DNA from: DASQFQ01 sp963802905
GTDB taxonomy: Bacteria > Actinomycetota > Thermoleophilia > Solirubrobacterales > Solirubrobacteraceae
NCBI GenBank assembly: GCA_963802905.1
Contig: CAWDKH010000004.1
Location: 124,001 to 188,000, forward strand
Length of the DNA stretch: 64,000 nucleotides
Reading direction: 5' to 3'
Of the stretch, positions 9,235 through 18,132 are shown piece after piece; position 1 is the first letter of the stretch, and every line of letters begins with the position of its first letter. A model generated the notes under the pieces. That model was not told the origin of the DNA and ran no database searches. It saw only the letters and a program-made list of their open reading frames with translations. Position numbers and translations under genes: made by a program.

Positions 9235-10185
9235 GTGCTCGTGGTCGACCCCTTCACCCCCGGCGCAGACCCGCTCGGCGAGGCGCTCCACTTCCTGCGG
9301 ATGGACGGCGCCTTCTACTGCCGCTCGGAGTTGACTGCGCCGTGGGGCATGACGCTCCCGCCGATGCCCGGCTGCCTGTGGTTCCACGTTGTGACGTCCG
9401 GCCGCTGCCGGCTCGAGCTGGACGACGGCGGAGTCGACTGGGTGCTGCCGGGCGACCTCGCGCTGGTGACCGGCGGCGGCGGGCACGCGCTGCGCGACGA
9501 GCCGGGCTCGGCGGTGCCGTACATCCTCGACCTCGAGCGCGAGCTGGTCTCCGAGCGCTACGAGATCCTCCGCCACGGGGGCGGCGGCGCGCCCTCGCAG
9601 CTGCTGTGCGGCGCCGTGCGCTTCGACCATCCGGCGGCGCGCACCCTCATCGACATCCTGCCGCCGGTGATCAAGATCGCCGCCGACTCGGGCCGGATGC
9701 AGACCACACTGGCGCTGCTGGCCGCCGAGGCCCGCGACCTGCAACCGGGGGGCGAGGCGGTCATCACCCGGCTCGGCGACATCCTCGTCATCCAGGCCAT
9801 CCGCGCCTGGCTGGAGACCGACCCGGGCGCGCGGACTGGCTGGCTCGGCGCGCTGCAGGACCCCCAGATCGGGCACGCGATCATGCTCATCCACAGCGAG
9901 CCCGCGCGCGACTGGACCGTCGCGTCGCTCGCCGCGGAGCTGGCGATGTCGCGCTCGGCGTTCGCCGCCCGCTTCACCGCGCTGGTCGGCGAGCCGGCGA
10001 TGCAGTACGTCACGCGCTGGCGCATGCAGCTGGGCCTCCACGCGCTCAAGGACGAGGGGGCGACCGTCGGCGAGCTCGCCGATCGCCTCGGCTACCGCTC
10101 CGAGGCCGCCTTCGCACGCGCGTTCAAGCGTGTGATGGGCTTCCCGCCCGGCACCGTCAGGCGGGCCGCCGAGGCGACGTCGTGA
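9235..10185 (+). CDS. AraC-family regulator with N-terminal cupin
   Basis: The 316-residue protein has a cupin-like ligand domain (residues ~15-190, including CLWFHVVTSG and LPGDLALVTGG). A C-terminal double helix-turn-helix at ~215-310 carries WTVASLAAELAMSRSAFAARF and VGELADRLGYRSEAAFARAFKR, the AraC/XylS signature. The start is a GTG at 9235, because the ATG two bases upstream is out of frame. It is divergent from the NmrA/DUF1772 operon and overlaps the downstream hydrolase by GTGA, so it may regulate both. Confidence 0.88.
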   Translation: MLVVDPFTPGADPLGEALHFLRMDGAFYCRSELTAPWGMTLPPMPGCLWFHVVTSGRCRLELDDGGVDWVLPGDLALVTGGGGHALRDEPGSAVPYILDLERELVSERYEILRHGGGGAPSQLLCGAVRFDHPAARTLIDILPPVIKIAADSGRMQTTLALLAAEARDLQPGGEAVITRLGDILVIQAIRAWLETDPGARTGWLGALQDPQIGHAIMLIHSEPARDWTVASLAAELAMSRSAFAARFTALVGEPAMQYVTRWRMQLGLHALKDEGATVGELADRLGYRSEAAFARAFKRVMGFPPGTVRRAAEATS

Positions 10186-10880
10186 AGCTCGACTACGACG
10201 ACGACGGCGCGGGCGACCCGCTCGTGCTCCTGCACCCCGGGCTGGCCGACGCGCGCGCGTTCGACCGCAACGTCCCGGGGCTCGCCCAGCACTTCCGTGT
10301 GCTCCGCCCCGACCGCCGCGGCCACGGCCGTACCGCCGACGTCGAGGGCCCGATCAGCTACGCCGGGATGGCCGACGACACGATCGCCTTCGTCGAGCAG
10401 GTCGTCGGCGGCCCCGCATACCTCCTCGGCCACAGCGATGGCACGCCGGTCGCGCTGCTCACGGCGCTCAAGCGCCCCGACCTCGTGCCCGCGCTGGTGC
10501 TCGGCGCCGGCGTCTTCCACCACGACGGCTGGGCCCCGGGCGCGATCGACATGGACGACGAGCTGCGCGAGTTCTTCCGCGGATACCGTGCCGAGGTCGT
10601 GCCCGACCCGGAGCGCTTCGACGCCGTCGTCGCCAAGCTCGACCGCATGCACCGCGAGGAGCCGACGCTGACGCCGGCCGATCTCGCCGGCTACCCGGGC
10701 CGCGCGCTCGTGATCGTCGGCGACGCCGACTGGGAGATCCCGATCGAGCACACGCTCGCGCTCAGGGACGGGCTGCCGGACGCCCAGCTTGCGGTCGTCC
10801 CCGGCACCGGCCATGGCCTGTTTGCCGAGAAGCCCGAGCTCTGCAACCGGATCGTCATCGACTTCCTGGAGGCCCAATGA
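10182..10880 (+). CDS. Alpha/beta-fold hydrolase
   Basis: This 232-residue enzyme contains LVLLHPG (oxyanion loop), the nucleophile elbow GHSDGTP, an acid in GDADWEIP and the catalytic histidine in GTGHGLF. The order and spacing are those of small alpha/beta hydrolases. Substrate cannot be told. The GTG start overlaps the regulator stop (GTGA) and the stop overlaps the next gene (ATGA), so it is in a tight operon with the regulator and the small monooxygenase-like protein. Confidence 0.87.
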   Translation: MKLDYDDDGAGDPLVLLHPGLADARAFDRNVPGLAQHFRVLRPDRRGHGRTADVEGPISYAGMADDTIAFVEQVVGGPAYLLGHSDGTPVALLTALKRPDLVPALVLGAGVFHHDGWAPGAIDMDDELREFFRGYRAEVVPDPERFDAVVAKLDRMHREEPTLTPADLAGYPGRALVIVGDADWEIPIEHTLALRDGLPDAQLAVVPGTGHGLFAEKPELCNRIVIDFLEAQ

Positions 10881-11179
10881 TCGCCCGCATCTGGAGCGGC
10901 GTCGTCCGCACCGACGACGCCGACGAGTACGCGCAGTACATCCGCGACACCGGCTTTGCCGAGTACGGCCGCACCGACGGCAACCGCGGCGCGTGGATGC
11001 TGCGCCGCGACGACGGCGGCGAGACCGAGTTCCTCACGTTCTCGATCTGGGACTCGCGGGAGGCGATCAAGGCGTTCGCCGGCGAGGACATCGAGGCGGC
11101 CGTGCTCTACCCCGAGGACGAGAAGTTCCTGATCGGGGAGAGCACGATCGTGCACTACGACGTCGCCGACACCGCCTAG
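10877..11179 (+). CDS. Dimeric alpha/beta-barrel (antibiotic biosynthesis monooxygenase-like) protein
   Basis: The 100-residue protein begins MIARIWSGVV and contains the FLTFSIWDS strand and the YPEDEKFL segment. This is the pattern of small ferredoxin-like ABM/EthD-superfamily proteins that dimerise into a beta-barrel. No catalytic residue can be named. It is the last gene of the AraC operon and its stop overlaps, tail to tail, that of the FAD monooxygenase. Confidence 0.75.
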   Translation: MIARIWSGVVRTDDADEYAQYIRDTGFAEYGRTDGNRGAWMLRRDDGGETEFLTFSIWDSREAIKAFAGEDIEAAVLYPEDEKFLIGESTIVHYDVADTA

Positions 11180-12519
11180 GCCATCGCGGGCACGCCGTCC
11201 GGGCGCACCAGCAACGACGCGTTCCCGAGGATGCCCAGCGCCCGCGCGGTGATCGCGTCGAGCCGCCGCACGGTGACCGGGGGTGAGCCGCGGCGGGTCT
11301 TCCACGCCTCCTCGCCGGGGCCGGTGAAGAGCGTGAGCCCGTCGCCGACCAGGTCGAGCGTCGACACGCGCCCGCCCTCGCCGGGCAGCCACATGTGCGG
11401 GATGCGTCCGCCGAGGTCGACCCGCAGCTCCTCGGCGACGCCGCGGATGGAGCCGTTCGGGTCGGCCCCGCGGAGGCCGTTGTGCTCGGCGACCGGCCGC
11501 CGCTCGGCCTCGTAGCTGTCGAGCAGCTCCTCGCCCGCCCAGCCGTGCAGCACCCAGGCGAGCTTCCAGCCGAGGTCGTAGCCGTCGCGGATCGCGGTGT
11601 TCATCCCCGTCGCCCCGCGCGGGCTGAGGCGGTGTGCGGCGTCGCCGACCAGGAACGCGCTGCCCTCGCGGTAGCGCTCGGCGAGCTCGACCGCGTAATC
11701 GATCCGCGCGACGTTCTCGATCTCCGGCTCGAGGTCGGGCACGCCGACGACCTCGCGGACCTCGCGCACGACGTCCTGCGGCTCCAGGTCGCCGAGGCCG
11801 ACCATCCAGCGGTCGGGCAGGCCGACCGGGAGCGCGGCCTTCGTGCCGTCCTCGCCGACGAAGTAGATGACGTGGCGGTGCTCGCCGACGACCTCCCACA
11901 GCGGGGCGCGGAAGAGGATGCCGAGGCTCGTGCCGACGCGGCCCGGGCCGTGGGTGGCGATGCCGAGCGCCGTGCGGACCGTGCTGCGGATGCCGTCGGC
12001 GGCGACGAGGTAGCGGGCGCGCAGCGTGCGGATGCCGCTCCCGTTGCGGACGGCGACGGTGACGCCGCTCTCGCGGCTGTCGACGCCGATCACCTCGACG
12101 CCGCGCTCGATCCGCGCCGCGGGCAGCGAGGCGAGGTGCTCCTCCATGACGCGCTCGAGCTCGTCCTGCGGGATGCAGGCCGGCCCGGTCGGGCTCACGA
12201 CGGCGCTCTGCTCGCGGGTCGGGAAGCCGACCTCGACCGGCGTGCCCGAGGCGGCGTCGGCCAGCGTCGGCGTCGCGAGCGCCCGCCACTCGACGTCCAT
12301 CGCGGCGGCCAGCGCGCGCTCCTCGAGGCCCCAGGAGCGCAGCAGCTCCATCGTCGCGGTGCTCACGCCGGTCGCGCGCGGCTGGCGCGACGGAGCGGGC
12401 CGCTTCTCGATCACCAGCGTCTCGATGCCGGCGCGGGCGAGCGTGATCGCCGCCGTCAGCCCGGCGGGGCCGGCGCCCACCACCACAACCGGCAAATTCT
12501 GTCGGACAGTGTGTCTCAT
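11176..12519 (-). CDS. FAD-dependent aromatic monooxygenase (PheA/TfdB/UbiH-like)
   Basis: The 447-residue flavoprotein has the N-terminal FAD motif VVVVGAGPAGLTAA, the DG motif region YLVAADGIRSTVR and the second FAD motif FLVGDAAHRLSPRGATGMN. This is the canonical trio of group A flavin hydroxylases. Such enzymes hydroxylate phenolic or polyketide substrates with NAD(P)H. It is divergent from a TetR regulator. Two copies of a GTCGGACA element, one inside its first codons, suggest direct TetR repression. Confidence 0.9.
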   Translation of the reverse strand: MRHTVRQNLPVVVVGAGPAGLTAAITLARAGIETLVIEKRPAPSRQPRATGVSTATMELLRSWGLEERALAAAMDVEWRALATPTLADAASGTPVEVGFPTREQSAVVSPTGPACIPQDELERVMEEHLASLPAARIERGVEVIGVDSRESGVTVAVRNGSGIRTLRARYLVAADGIRSTVRTALGIATHGPGRVGTSLGILFRAPLWEVVGEHRHVIYFVGEDGTKAALPVGLPDRWMVGLGDLEPQDVVREVREVVGVPDLEPEIENVARIDYAVELAERYREGSAFLVGDAAHRLSPRGATGMNTAIRDGYDLGWKLAWVLHGWAGEELLDSYEAERRPVAEHNGLRGADPNGSIRGVAEELRVDLGGRIPHMWLPGEGGRVSTLDLVGDGLTLFTGPGEEAWKTRRGSPPVTVRRLDAITARALGILGNASLLVRPDGVPAMA

Positions 12520-12553
12520 GAAAGCGAGGATACATTCCGTCGGACACCATGTC
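12499..12553. promoter_or_regulatory. Paired candidate TetR operators (GTCGGACA ... TGTC)
   Basis: CTGTCGGACAG (12499-12509, a perfect palindrome) followed by TGTC is repeated as CCGTCGGACAC (12537-12547) followed by TGTC. A weaker copy (TGTCGG) lies at 12571. The copies flank the divergent starts of the monooxygenase and TetR genes. Confidence 0.5.
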
Positions 12554-13196
12554 CAGTCAAACGGCTAGGGTGTCGGCTGTGTCCACGCGCCGCTATGAGC
12601 AGCGGGCGCGCGCCGAGGAAGCGGAGAAGACGCGGCAGCGCGTCATCGACGCCGTCTTCGAGCGCCTGCGCGCCGCGCCATCCGAGCCGGTCTCGGTCGA
12701 GAAGATCGCCGCGATGGCGGGCGTCGCACGCTCGACCGTGTACGCGATCTTCGGCTCGCGCGCGGGGCTGTTCGACGCCGTCGCCGAGGAGCTGCGCGAG
12801 CGCCACGGGTTCGATCGACTCGCCGGGACGTCGATGCGGCCCGACACCCGCGACGCGTTCCGCGACGGCATCCGCGCCGCGACGGCGATGCTGGCGGGGG
12901 ATCGCGACATCTATCGCGCGCTGCACTCGATGGCCCAGCTCGACCAGGAGGCGGTCGGCAACGCCGTGCAGCGCGCGGAGCAGAACCGCGCGGAGGCGAT
13001 GGGCCGAATCGCTCGCGGCCTGCACGAGCAGGGCGAGCTGCGCCCGGGCGTCAGCGTCGAGGAGGCCAACGACGTCCTCTGGGTGATCACGAGCTTCGAG
13101 AGCTTCGACCTGCTCTACACCGGCCGCGGCCTGCCGCTCGATGCTGTGATCGAGCGGCTGACCGAGACGGCCGAGCGGGCGCTTATGACGCCGTAG
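12549..13196 (+). CDS. TetR-family transcriptional regulator
   Basis: The 215-residue protein has an N-terminal HTH in residues ~28-75 (TRQRVIDAVF, VSVEKIAAMAGVARSTVYAIFGSRAGLF) and an all-helical ligand domain. The ATG at 12549 overlaps the second candidate operator. A GTG at 12579 gives a shorter N-terminus (VSTRRYEQR) that would leave the operators untranslated, and may be the real start. Divergence from the flavin monooxygenase suggests that gene is its target. Its 3' end overlaps the convergent VOC gene by 14 bp. Confidence 0.88.
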   Translation: MSSQTARVSAVSTRRYEQRARAEEAEKTRQRVIDAVFERLRAAPSEPVSVEKIAAMAGVARSTVYAIFGSRAGLFDAVAEELRERHGFDRLAGTSMRPDTRDAFRDGIRAATAMLAGDRDIYRALHSMAQLDQEAVGNAVQRAEQNRAEAMGRIARGLHEQGELRPGVSVEEANDVLWVITSFESFDLLYTGRGLPLDAVIERLTETAERALMTP

Positions 13197-14046
13197 CCTG
13201 CGAGTCGGCCGGCGCCCCGAGGTCCTTGTTCTCAGGCACGAACTGGTTCGCGTTGAACGTCGCGCCCTGCGGGTCGCGGATCACGGTGCCGCGGATCCAC
13301 GGCGCGTCGAACGGCGGCACGAGCACGGTCCCGCCGAGCTCCGCGGCGCGCGCGGCGATCGCGTCGGCGTCGGCGATCCCGAACGTGACGTCCCAGTGCG
13401 GCGGCGTGTCGTCCGCGATCTCGGTGACGGCCGCGACAACCTCCTCGAAGCGCGTCGGCCCGCCCATCTCCTTCGTCCGCGCGCGCGTGCCGGGGTTGAG
13501 CGCCTCGAGGTGGTCGCCGTACGCGGGCAGCGCCCACATGCCCATCGGCAGTGCCTCCCAGCCGAACACGGCACCGTAGAACGCCTTCGCGCCCTCCAGG
13601 TCGCGGGTGTGGAGGCCGTTGAAGTTGAGGCTGCCCGGCTCGTTGACGACCGCAGCGCCGCGGTGCTGATTCGGCTGCCAGACGCCGAACGCGGCGCCCT
13701 CGGCGTCGGCGAAGTTCGCCATGCGGCCGGAGTCGAAGATGTCCATCGGCTCGCTGAGCACGCTGCCGCCGGCCTCGCGGACCTTGGCCGCGGTCTCGTC
13801 GGCGTTGTCGACCCAGATGTAGGTGTTCCAGGTCGCTGGCGCGCTCTCCATCTGCGAGCCCACAGCGGCGACCAGGCCGCCGCCAAGCCGCGCCTGGAGG
13901 TAGCTGCCGGGCGCGCCCTCGGGCATCGTCTCCTCGAGCTCCCAGCCGAACAGCCCGCCGTAGAACGCTGCCGCGCCGTCCGGGTCGGGCGATGAGTGGT
14001 CGATCCAACAGGGGACGCCGGGGATGTAACGGTCGAGCTCAGGCAT
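13183..14046 (-). CDS. Two-domain VOC (glyoxalase-like) protein
   Basis: This 287-residue protein is a tandem of two betaalphabetabetabeta modules: residues 1-130 (PCWIDHSSPDP, AAAFYGGLFGW, FADAEGAAFGVWQ) and 140-270 (NFNGLHTRDLEGAKAFYGAVFGW, VIRDPQGATFNANQF). Each has the paired FYG-x-F-GW motif of actinobacterial vicinal-oxygen-chelate proteins of unknown substrate. The ATG at 14046 gives MPELDRYIPG, the usual N-terminus. It lies 62 bp downstream of dinB on the same strand. Confidence 0.85.
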   Translation of the reverse strand: MPELDRYIPGVPCWIDHSSPDPDGAAAFYGGLFGWELEETMPEGAPGSYLQARLGGGLVAAVGSQMESAPATWNTYIWVDNADETAAKVREAGGSVLSEPMDIFDSGRMANFADAEGAAFGVWQPNQHRGAAVVNEPGSLNFNGLHTRDLEGAKAFYGAVFGWEALPMGMWALPAYGDHLEALNPGTRARTKEMGGPTRFEEVVAAVTEIADDTPPHWDVTFGIADADAIAARAAELGGTVLVPPFDAPWIRGTVIRDPQGATFNANQFVPENKDLGAPADSQATAS

Positions 14047-14108
14047 CTGCGGGCTCCTTCGTCGGGGGTGCGAGCAACGGTATGGGCAATTGCGGTCAAC
14101 TTCTGTCC

Positions 14109-15305
14109 TCAATCCGGAAGCAGCGGAACCTCGATCCCAGTGTCGCGCCCGAGCAGCACCGCGCGCTTGATCGCGTCGGCGCCGTAGCGGTCGCGGACAT
14201 CGTCGAGCGCGGCGTCGAGCGCGCTCGCCTGCCGTAACTCGAGTGGCAGCACGAGCTGGACCGCACCGGCGTCGGCGAGGTTCGTCAGCGCGATCCCGAG
14301 CAGCGTCAGCCCGCGGCGCTCGATCAGCGGCCGCGCGTCGCTCAGCAGGTCGCGGAACGCGGACAGGATCGTCATCGTGCCCGCGGTCGCCTCCGTGAGC
14401 GTGTGCGAGCGGGTCGAGCGCGTGAAGTCGAGGTGGCGCATGCGCAGCGTGGCGGTGCGGCAGACGCGCTCGGCGCGCCGCAGCCGCCGCGTGAGCCGGT
14501 CGACGAGCGCGACGAGGATCGAGTCGAGCTCCTCCCACGAGCGCTGCCGGCGGCTGCCGAGCGCGCGCTGCGTGCCCATCGAGCGCCGCCGCCGCCCGAC
14601 CACCACCGGCCGCGGGTCGCGGTTGTGCGCGAGCGCATGCAGCTTGCGCCCGGCGCCCTTGCCGCACAGCATCACCAGCGCCGTCTCGTCGAGCTCGGCG
14701 ACCTGGGCCACCGTCTCGAGCCCGACGCGGCGCATCCGCTCCGCGGTCTTCGGCCCGACGCCCCACAGCGCCTCGATCGGCAGCGGGTGCAGGAACGCGA
14801 GCTCGCCGTCGGGCGGCACCACGAGCAGCCCGTCGGGCTTGGCCTGCGCGCTCGCCACCTTGGCGAGGAACTTCGTGCGCGCGACGCCGACCGTGATCGG
14901 CAGCCCGACGCGCTCGCGCACCTCGCGCCGCAGTCGCCGTGCGATCTGCTCGGGCGTGCCGGCGATCCGCTCCATCCCGCGCGCGTCGAGGAACGCCTCG
15001 TCGATCGACAGCGCCTCGACCTGCGGCGAGGTGTCCTCGAACACCTCGAAGACCGCGCGGCTCGCCTCGGTGTAGGCCTTCATCCGCGGCGATACGACGA
15101 TCGCCTCCGGGCACAGGCGCTTGGCGCGGTGGCCGCCCATGGCGGTCTTCACGCCCCGGCGCTTCGCCTCATACGAGCACGCGAGGACGACGCCCATGCC
15201 GACGATCACCGGCTTGCCACGCAGCGCCGGGTTGTCGCGCTGCTCGACCGAGGCGTAGAACGCGTCGAGGTCGGCGTGGAGGATCGTGGCCTTTGACACG
15301 AACAT
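14109..15305 (-). CDS. dinB: DNA polymerase IV (Y-family)
   Basis: The 398-residue protein carries all the Y-family catalytic acids: ILHADLDAFYASVEQ and LSIDEAFLD. The steric Tyr/Phe region is followed by thumb HhH elements (ALWGVGPKTAERM) and a little-finger domain. It performs error-prone translesion synthesis during SOS. A perfect LexA box overlaps the first codons. If transcription starts inside the box, the GTG two codons later (15299) may be the true start, or the message is leaderless. No beta-clamp-binding motif was obvious at the C-terminus (VPLLPD). Confidence 0.92.
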   Translation of the reverse strand: MFVSKATILHADLDAFYASVEQRDNPALRGKPVIVGMGVVLACSYEAKRRGVKTAMGGHRAKRLCPEAIVVSPRMKAYTEASRAVFEVFEDTSPQVEALSIDEAFLDARGMERIAGTPEQIARRLRREVRERVGLPITVGVARTKFLAKVASAQAKPDGLLVVPPDGELAFLHPLPIEALWGVGPKTAERMRRVGLETVAQVAELDETALVMLCGKGAGRKLHALAHNRDPRPVVVGRRRRSMGTQRALGSRRQRSWEELDSILVALVDRLTRRLRRAERVCRTATLRMRHLDFTRSTRSHTLTEATAGTMTILSAFRDLLSDARPLIERRGLTLLGIALTNLADAGAVQLVLPLELRQASALDAALDDVRDRYGADAIKRAVLLGRDTGIEVPLLPD

Positions 15306-15312
15306 ATGTTCG
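15299..15312. promoter_or_regulatory. LexA/SOS box overlapping the dinB start
   Basis: CGAACATATGTTCG is a perfect 14-bp palindrome matching the Gram-positive LexA consensus CGAAC-N4-GTTCG. The central ATG on the minus strand is the annotated dinB start codon. Confidence 0.9.
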
Positions 15313-15339
15313 CATATCCTCCTGCCAGACTCCGCCGCC

Positions 15340-16002
15340 GTGCCCGAGGCCTACCACCAGCGCCAGTTCGCGCTCCCGGAGGGCGCCACCGAGGTGATGC
15401 TCGTGCGTCACGGCGCGTCGGCGCCCGCGCTGGCCGGCCAGCCGTTCCCGCTGCTCGACGGCCACGGTGATCCGCCGCTCGCGCCCGAGGGCGAGGCGCA
15501 GGCCGCGGCGGTGGCCGAGCACCTCGCGGGCCAGGGCCTGAGCGCGCTGTTCGTCACCACGCTGCAGCGCACCCACCAGACCTGCGCGCCGCTCGCGGAG
15601 CGCACCGGACTCGAGCCCACCGTCGTGCCCGAGCTGCGCGAGGTCTCGCTCGGCGAGTGGGAGGGGGGCGAGTTCCGCATCCGCATGGCCGAGGGCGATC
15701 CGGTCGCGCTGCAGGCGGTCGCCGAGGAGCGCTGGGAGGTGATCCCGGGCGCGGAGACGATGGAGTCGCTGGCGCTGCGCGTGCGCGCCGGCGTCGACGC
15801 GATCGTCGCGGCGGCGGGCGCGAACGTGCGCGTCGCGGCGATCCTGCACGGCGGCGTGATCGGGGAGATCTGCCGCCAGGCGACCGACAGCCGGCCGTTC
15901 GCGTTCGTGCACTCCGACAACGGCTCGATCACCCGCCTCTACGTCCTTCCGGGCGGCGCCTGGCTGCTGCGCTCGTTCAACGAAGGCGCCCACCTCGCGT
16001 AA
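15340..16002 (+). CDS. Histidine phosphatase superfamily (phosphoglycerate-mutase-like)
   Basis: About 220 residues. The phosphohistidine motif LVRHGAS follows a short N-terminus, REVSLGEWEGG lies in the middle and the second catalytic histidine is in ILHGGVIGE. Substrate is unknown; the family includes phosphosugar and small-molecule phosphatases. An upstream ATG at 15286 would put the SOS box inside the gene. The GTG at 15340, giving VPEAYHQRQFALPEG, is preferred because it matches where the conserved region begins. It is followed after 10 bp by the aminopeptidase gene. Confidence 0.82.
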   Translation: MPEAYHQRQFALPEGATEVMLVRHGASAPALAGQPFPLLDGHGDPPLAPEGEAQAAAVAEHLAGQGLSALFVTTLQRTHQTCAPLAERTGLEPTVVPELREVSLGEWEGGEFRIRMAEGDPVALQAVAEERWEVIPGAETMESLALRVRAGVDAIVAAAGANVRVAAILHGGVIGEICRQATDSRPFAFVHSDNGSITRLYVLPGGAWLLRSFNEGAHLA

Positions 16003-16012
16003 GGTCTGACGG

Positions 16013-17218
16013 ATGGATGACGCCACGCTCCGCCGCTTCGCCGACGTCATCGTCGGGTTCGGCGCCAACGTCCAGCCCGGTCAGGTCGTGGCGGTCTCCT
16101 GCGAGCCCGGCAAGGAGTACTTGGTCCGGGCGATCGCGGAGAGCGCCTACCGTCGCGGTGCCAAGTTCGTCGACGTGCAGTACTTCGATCCGTGGGTCAA
16201 GCGCACCCGCGTCGAGCACGCGCGCGAGGAGGACCTCGACTTCATCCCCGACTGGCACGGCAAGCGCCTGCTCGCCCTGGGCGAGATCGGCGCGGCCCGC
16301 GTCGGGCTCTCCGGGCCGACCGCGCCCGGGCTGATGGAGGACCTCGATCCGGCCCGCGTCGGCCGCGACCGCTTCCCCGCGCTCAAGGAGGCGGGCAAGG
16401 TCGTCAACGACCGCACGACCAACTGGACGATCGCGCCGTGCCCGACGCCCGCGTGGGCGAAGCTCGTGTTCCCCGACCTGCCCGAGGACGAGGCGCTCGC
16501 CCAGCTCGAGCACCACCTGATGCACGTCTGCCGGCTCGACGAGGAGGACCCGGTCGCCGCCTGGCGCGAGCGCGCCGACTTCCTGGTCGCGACCGCCGGG
16601 CGGCTGACCGATCGCCACTTCGACGCGCTGCACTACGAGGGCCCGGGCACCGACCTCACGGTCGGCCTGCTGAAGAACGCGCGCTGGGCGGCCGCGCGCT
16701 TCGAGCGCGCCGACGGGCTCGAGCACATGCCGAACATCCCGACGGAGGAGGTCTTCACCTCGCCCGACCCCGCGCGGGTCGACGGCACGGTCGCCTCCAC
16801 CAAGCCGCTCGTGCTGATGGACGGCACCGTCGTGCGCAACCTCAACGTGCGCTTCGAGGGCGGCCGCGCGGTGCAGATCGACGCCGACTCCGCCGCCGAG
16901 ACGATGCGCACCATCTGCGCGCGCGACGAGGGTGCGGCGCGGCTCGGCGAGATCGCGCTCGTCGACCGCGAGGGGCGCATCGGCCAGCTCGACACCGTCT
17001 TCTACGACACGCTGCTGGACGAGAACGCCGCGAGCCACATCGCGCTCGGCCAGGGCTTCCCGTTCCTGCTCGGCAGCGCCAACGGGGACAGCGGCGAAGT
17101 CAATGCGTCGGAGATCCACATCGACTTCATGATCGGGTCGAACGAGCTCGCGGTCACCGGCATCACCGCCGACGGGGAGCGCGTGCCCGTGCTCCGCGAC
17201 GGCAGCTGGCAGATCTAG
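16013..17218 (+). CDS. M29-family aminopeptidase (AmpS/aminopeptidase T)
   Basis: The 401-residue metallopeptidase spans the M29 fold. Features include VSCEPGKEYLVRAIAESAY, NMPNIPTEEVFTSPD and the metal-ligand-rich C-terminal block with TVFYDTLLDENAASHIALG and NASEIHIDFMIGS. The family removes N-terminal amino acids with two metal ions. The ATG at 16013 has AAGG at a suitable distance. It is close behind the phosphatase gene and ahead of an EamA transporter, forming a plausible three-gene transcript. Confidence 0.9.
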   Translation: MDDATLRRFADVIVGFGANVQPGQVVAVSCEPGKEYLVRAIAESAYRRGAKFVDVQYFDPWVKRTRVEHAREEDLDFIPDWHGKRLLALGEIGAARVGLSGPTAPGLMEDLDPARVGRDRFPALKEAGKVVNDRTTNWTIAPCPTPAWAKLVFPDLPEDEALAQLEHHLMHVCRLDEEDPVAAWRERADFLVATAGRLTDRHFDALHYEGPGTDLTVGLLKNARWAAARFERADGLEHMPNIPTEEVFTSPDPARVDGTVASTKPLVLMDGTVVRNLNVRFEGGRAVQIDADSAAETMRTICARDEGAARLGEIALVDREGRIGQLDTVFYDTLLDENAASHIALGQGFPFLLGSANGDSGEVNASEIHIDFMIGSNELAVTGITADGERVPVLRDGSWQI

Positions 17219-17231
17219 AGCGCGGCTCGCC

Positions 17232-18122
17232 GTGCGCTGGCCCGTCCAGCTGTTGCTGGTCGCCCTGATCTGGGGCGCCAGCTTCATGTTCATCAAGGTC
17301 GAGCTCGACGCCGGGCTGTCGCCGTGGCACGTCGCGTTCCTGCGCTGCGCGTTCGGCGCGCCGGCGCTGCTGGTGATCCTCGCGGTGACGCGCGACCGGC
17401 TGCCGCGCGGTCGCGAGATCTGGCGGCACCTGCTGGTGATCGGCACGCTGATGAACGCCGCCCCGTTCCTGCTCTTCGCCTACGGCGAGACGCAGGTCTC
17501 GTCGCTGCTGGCGGGGATCTTCAACGCGCTGACACCGCTGATGACGCTGCTGTTCTCGCTCGGGATGCTGCCCGACGAGCCGCCGACCGCCGAGAAGCTG
17601 ACCGGCCTCGGGGTCGGCTTCGTGGGCGTGCTCGTCGTGCTCGCGCCGTGGGAGGGGCTGGGCGGCGGCTCGCTGGTCGGCGCGCTCGCCTGCATCGGCG
17701 CGGCCACGTGTTACGGCGCCGCGTTCCCCTACCTGCGCCGCCACATCTCCGGGCGGCCGGAGACCGGGGTGGCGATCTCGGCCGCCCAGGTGAGCCTCGC
17801 CGGGCTGCTCCTGCTGCCGTTCACGGCGCTCGGCTCGCTGCCCGACGAGATGCCCGGCGTGAAGGTGTGGCTGTCGATCGTGGCGCTCGGCGCGCTGGGC
17901 ACGGGGGTCGCCTACATCTTCAACTTCAACGTCGTCCGCGCCGCGGGCGCGCAGACCGCCTCGATGGTCACCTACCTCGTGCCGGTGTTCGCCGTCGTGT
18001 TCGGCGTGACGCTTCTGAACGAGCCGCTGAGCTGGCACGAGCCCGCCGGGGGCGCGCTGATCATCCTCGGGGTGGCGCTCGCGCAGGGGGTCCTCCGCGT
18101 GCGCCAACCCTCTACCCTCTGA
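17232..18122 (+). CDS. EamA-family (DMT superfamily) transporter
   Basis: The 296-residue membrane protein has ten predicted helices arranged as two EamA repeats. It starts with LLVALIWGASFMFIK (typical first helix), and GTGVAYIFNFNVVRAAGA and VTYLVPVFAVVFG mark the second repeat. EamA proteins export amino acids or small metabolites; the substrate is not readable. It starts with GTG at 17232, 13 bp after the aminopeptidase, and ends 10 bp before tRNA-Ser(GGA). Confidence 0.88.
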   Translation: MRWPVQLLLVALIWGASFMFIKVELDAGLSPWHVAFLRCAFGAPALLVILAVTRDRLPRGREIWRHLLVIGTLMNAAPFLLFAYGETQVSSLLAGIFNALTPLMTLLFSLGMLPDEPPTAEKLTGLGVGFVGVLVVLAPWEGLGGGSLVGALACIGAATCYGAAFPYLRRHISGRPETGVAISAAQVSLAGLLLLPFTALGSLPDEMPGVKVWLSIVALGALGTGVAYIFNFNVVRAAGAQTASMVTYLVPVFAVVFGVTLLNEPLSWHEPAGGALIILGVALAQGVLRVRQPSTL

Positions 18123-18132
18123 CCCGCTTCCA

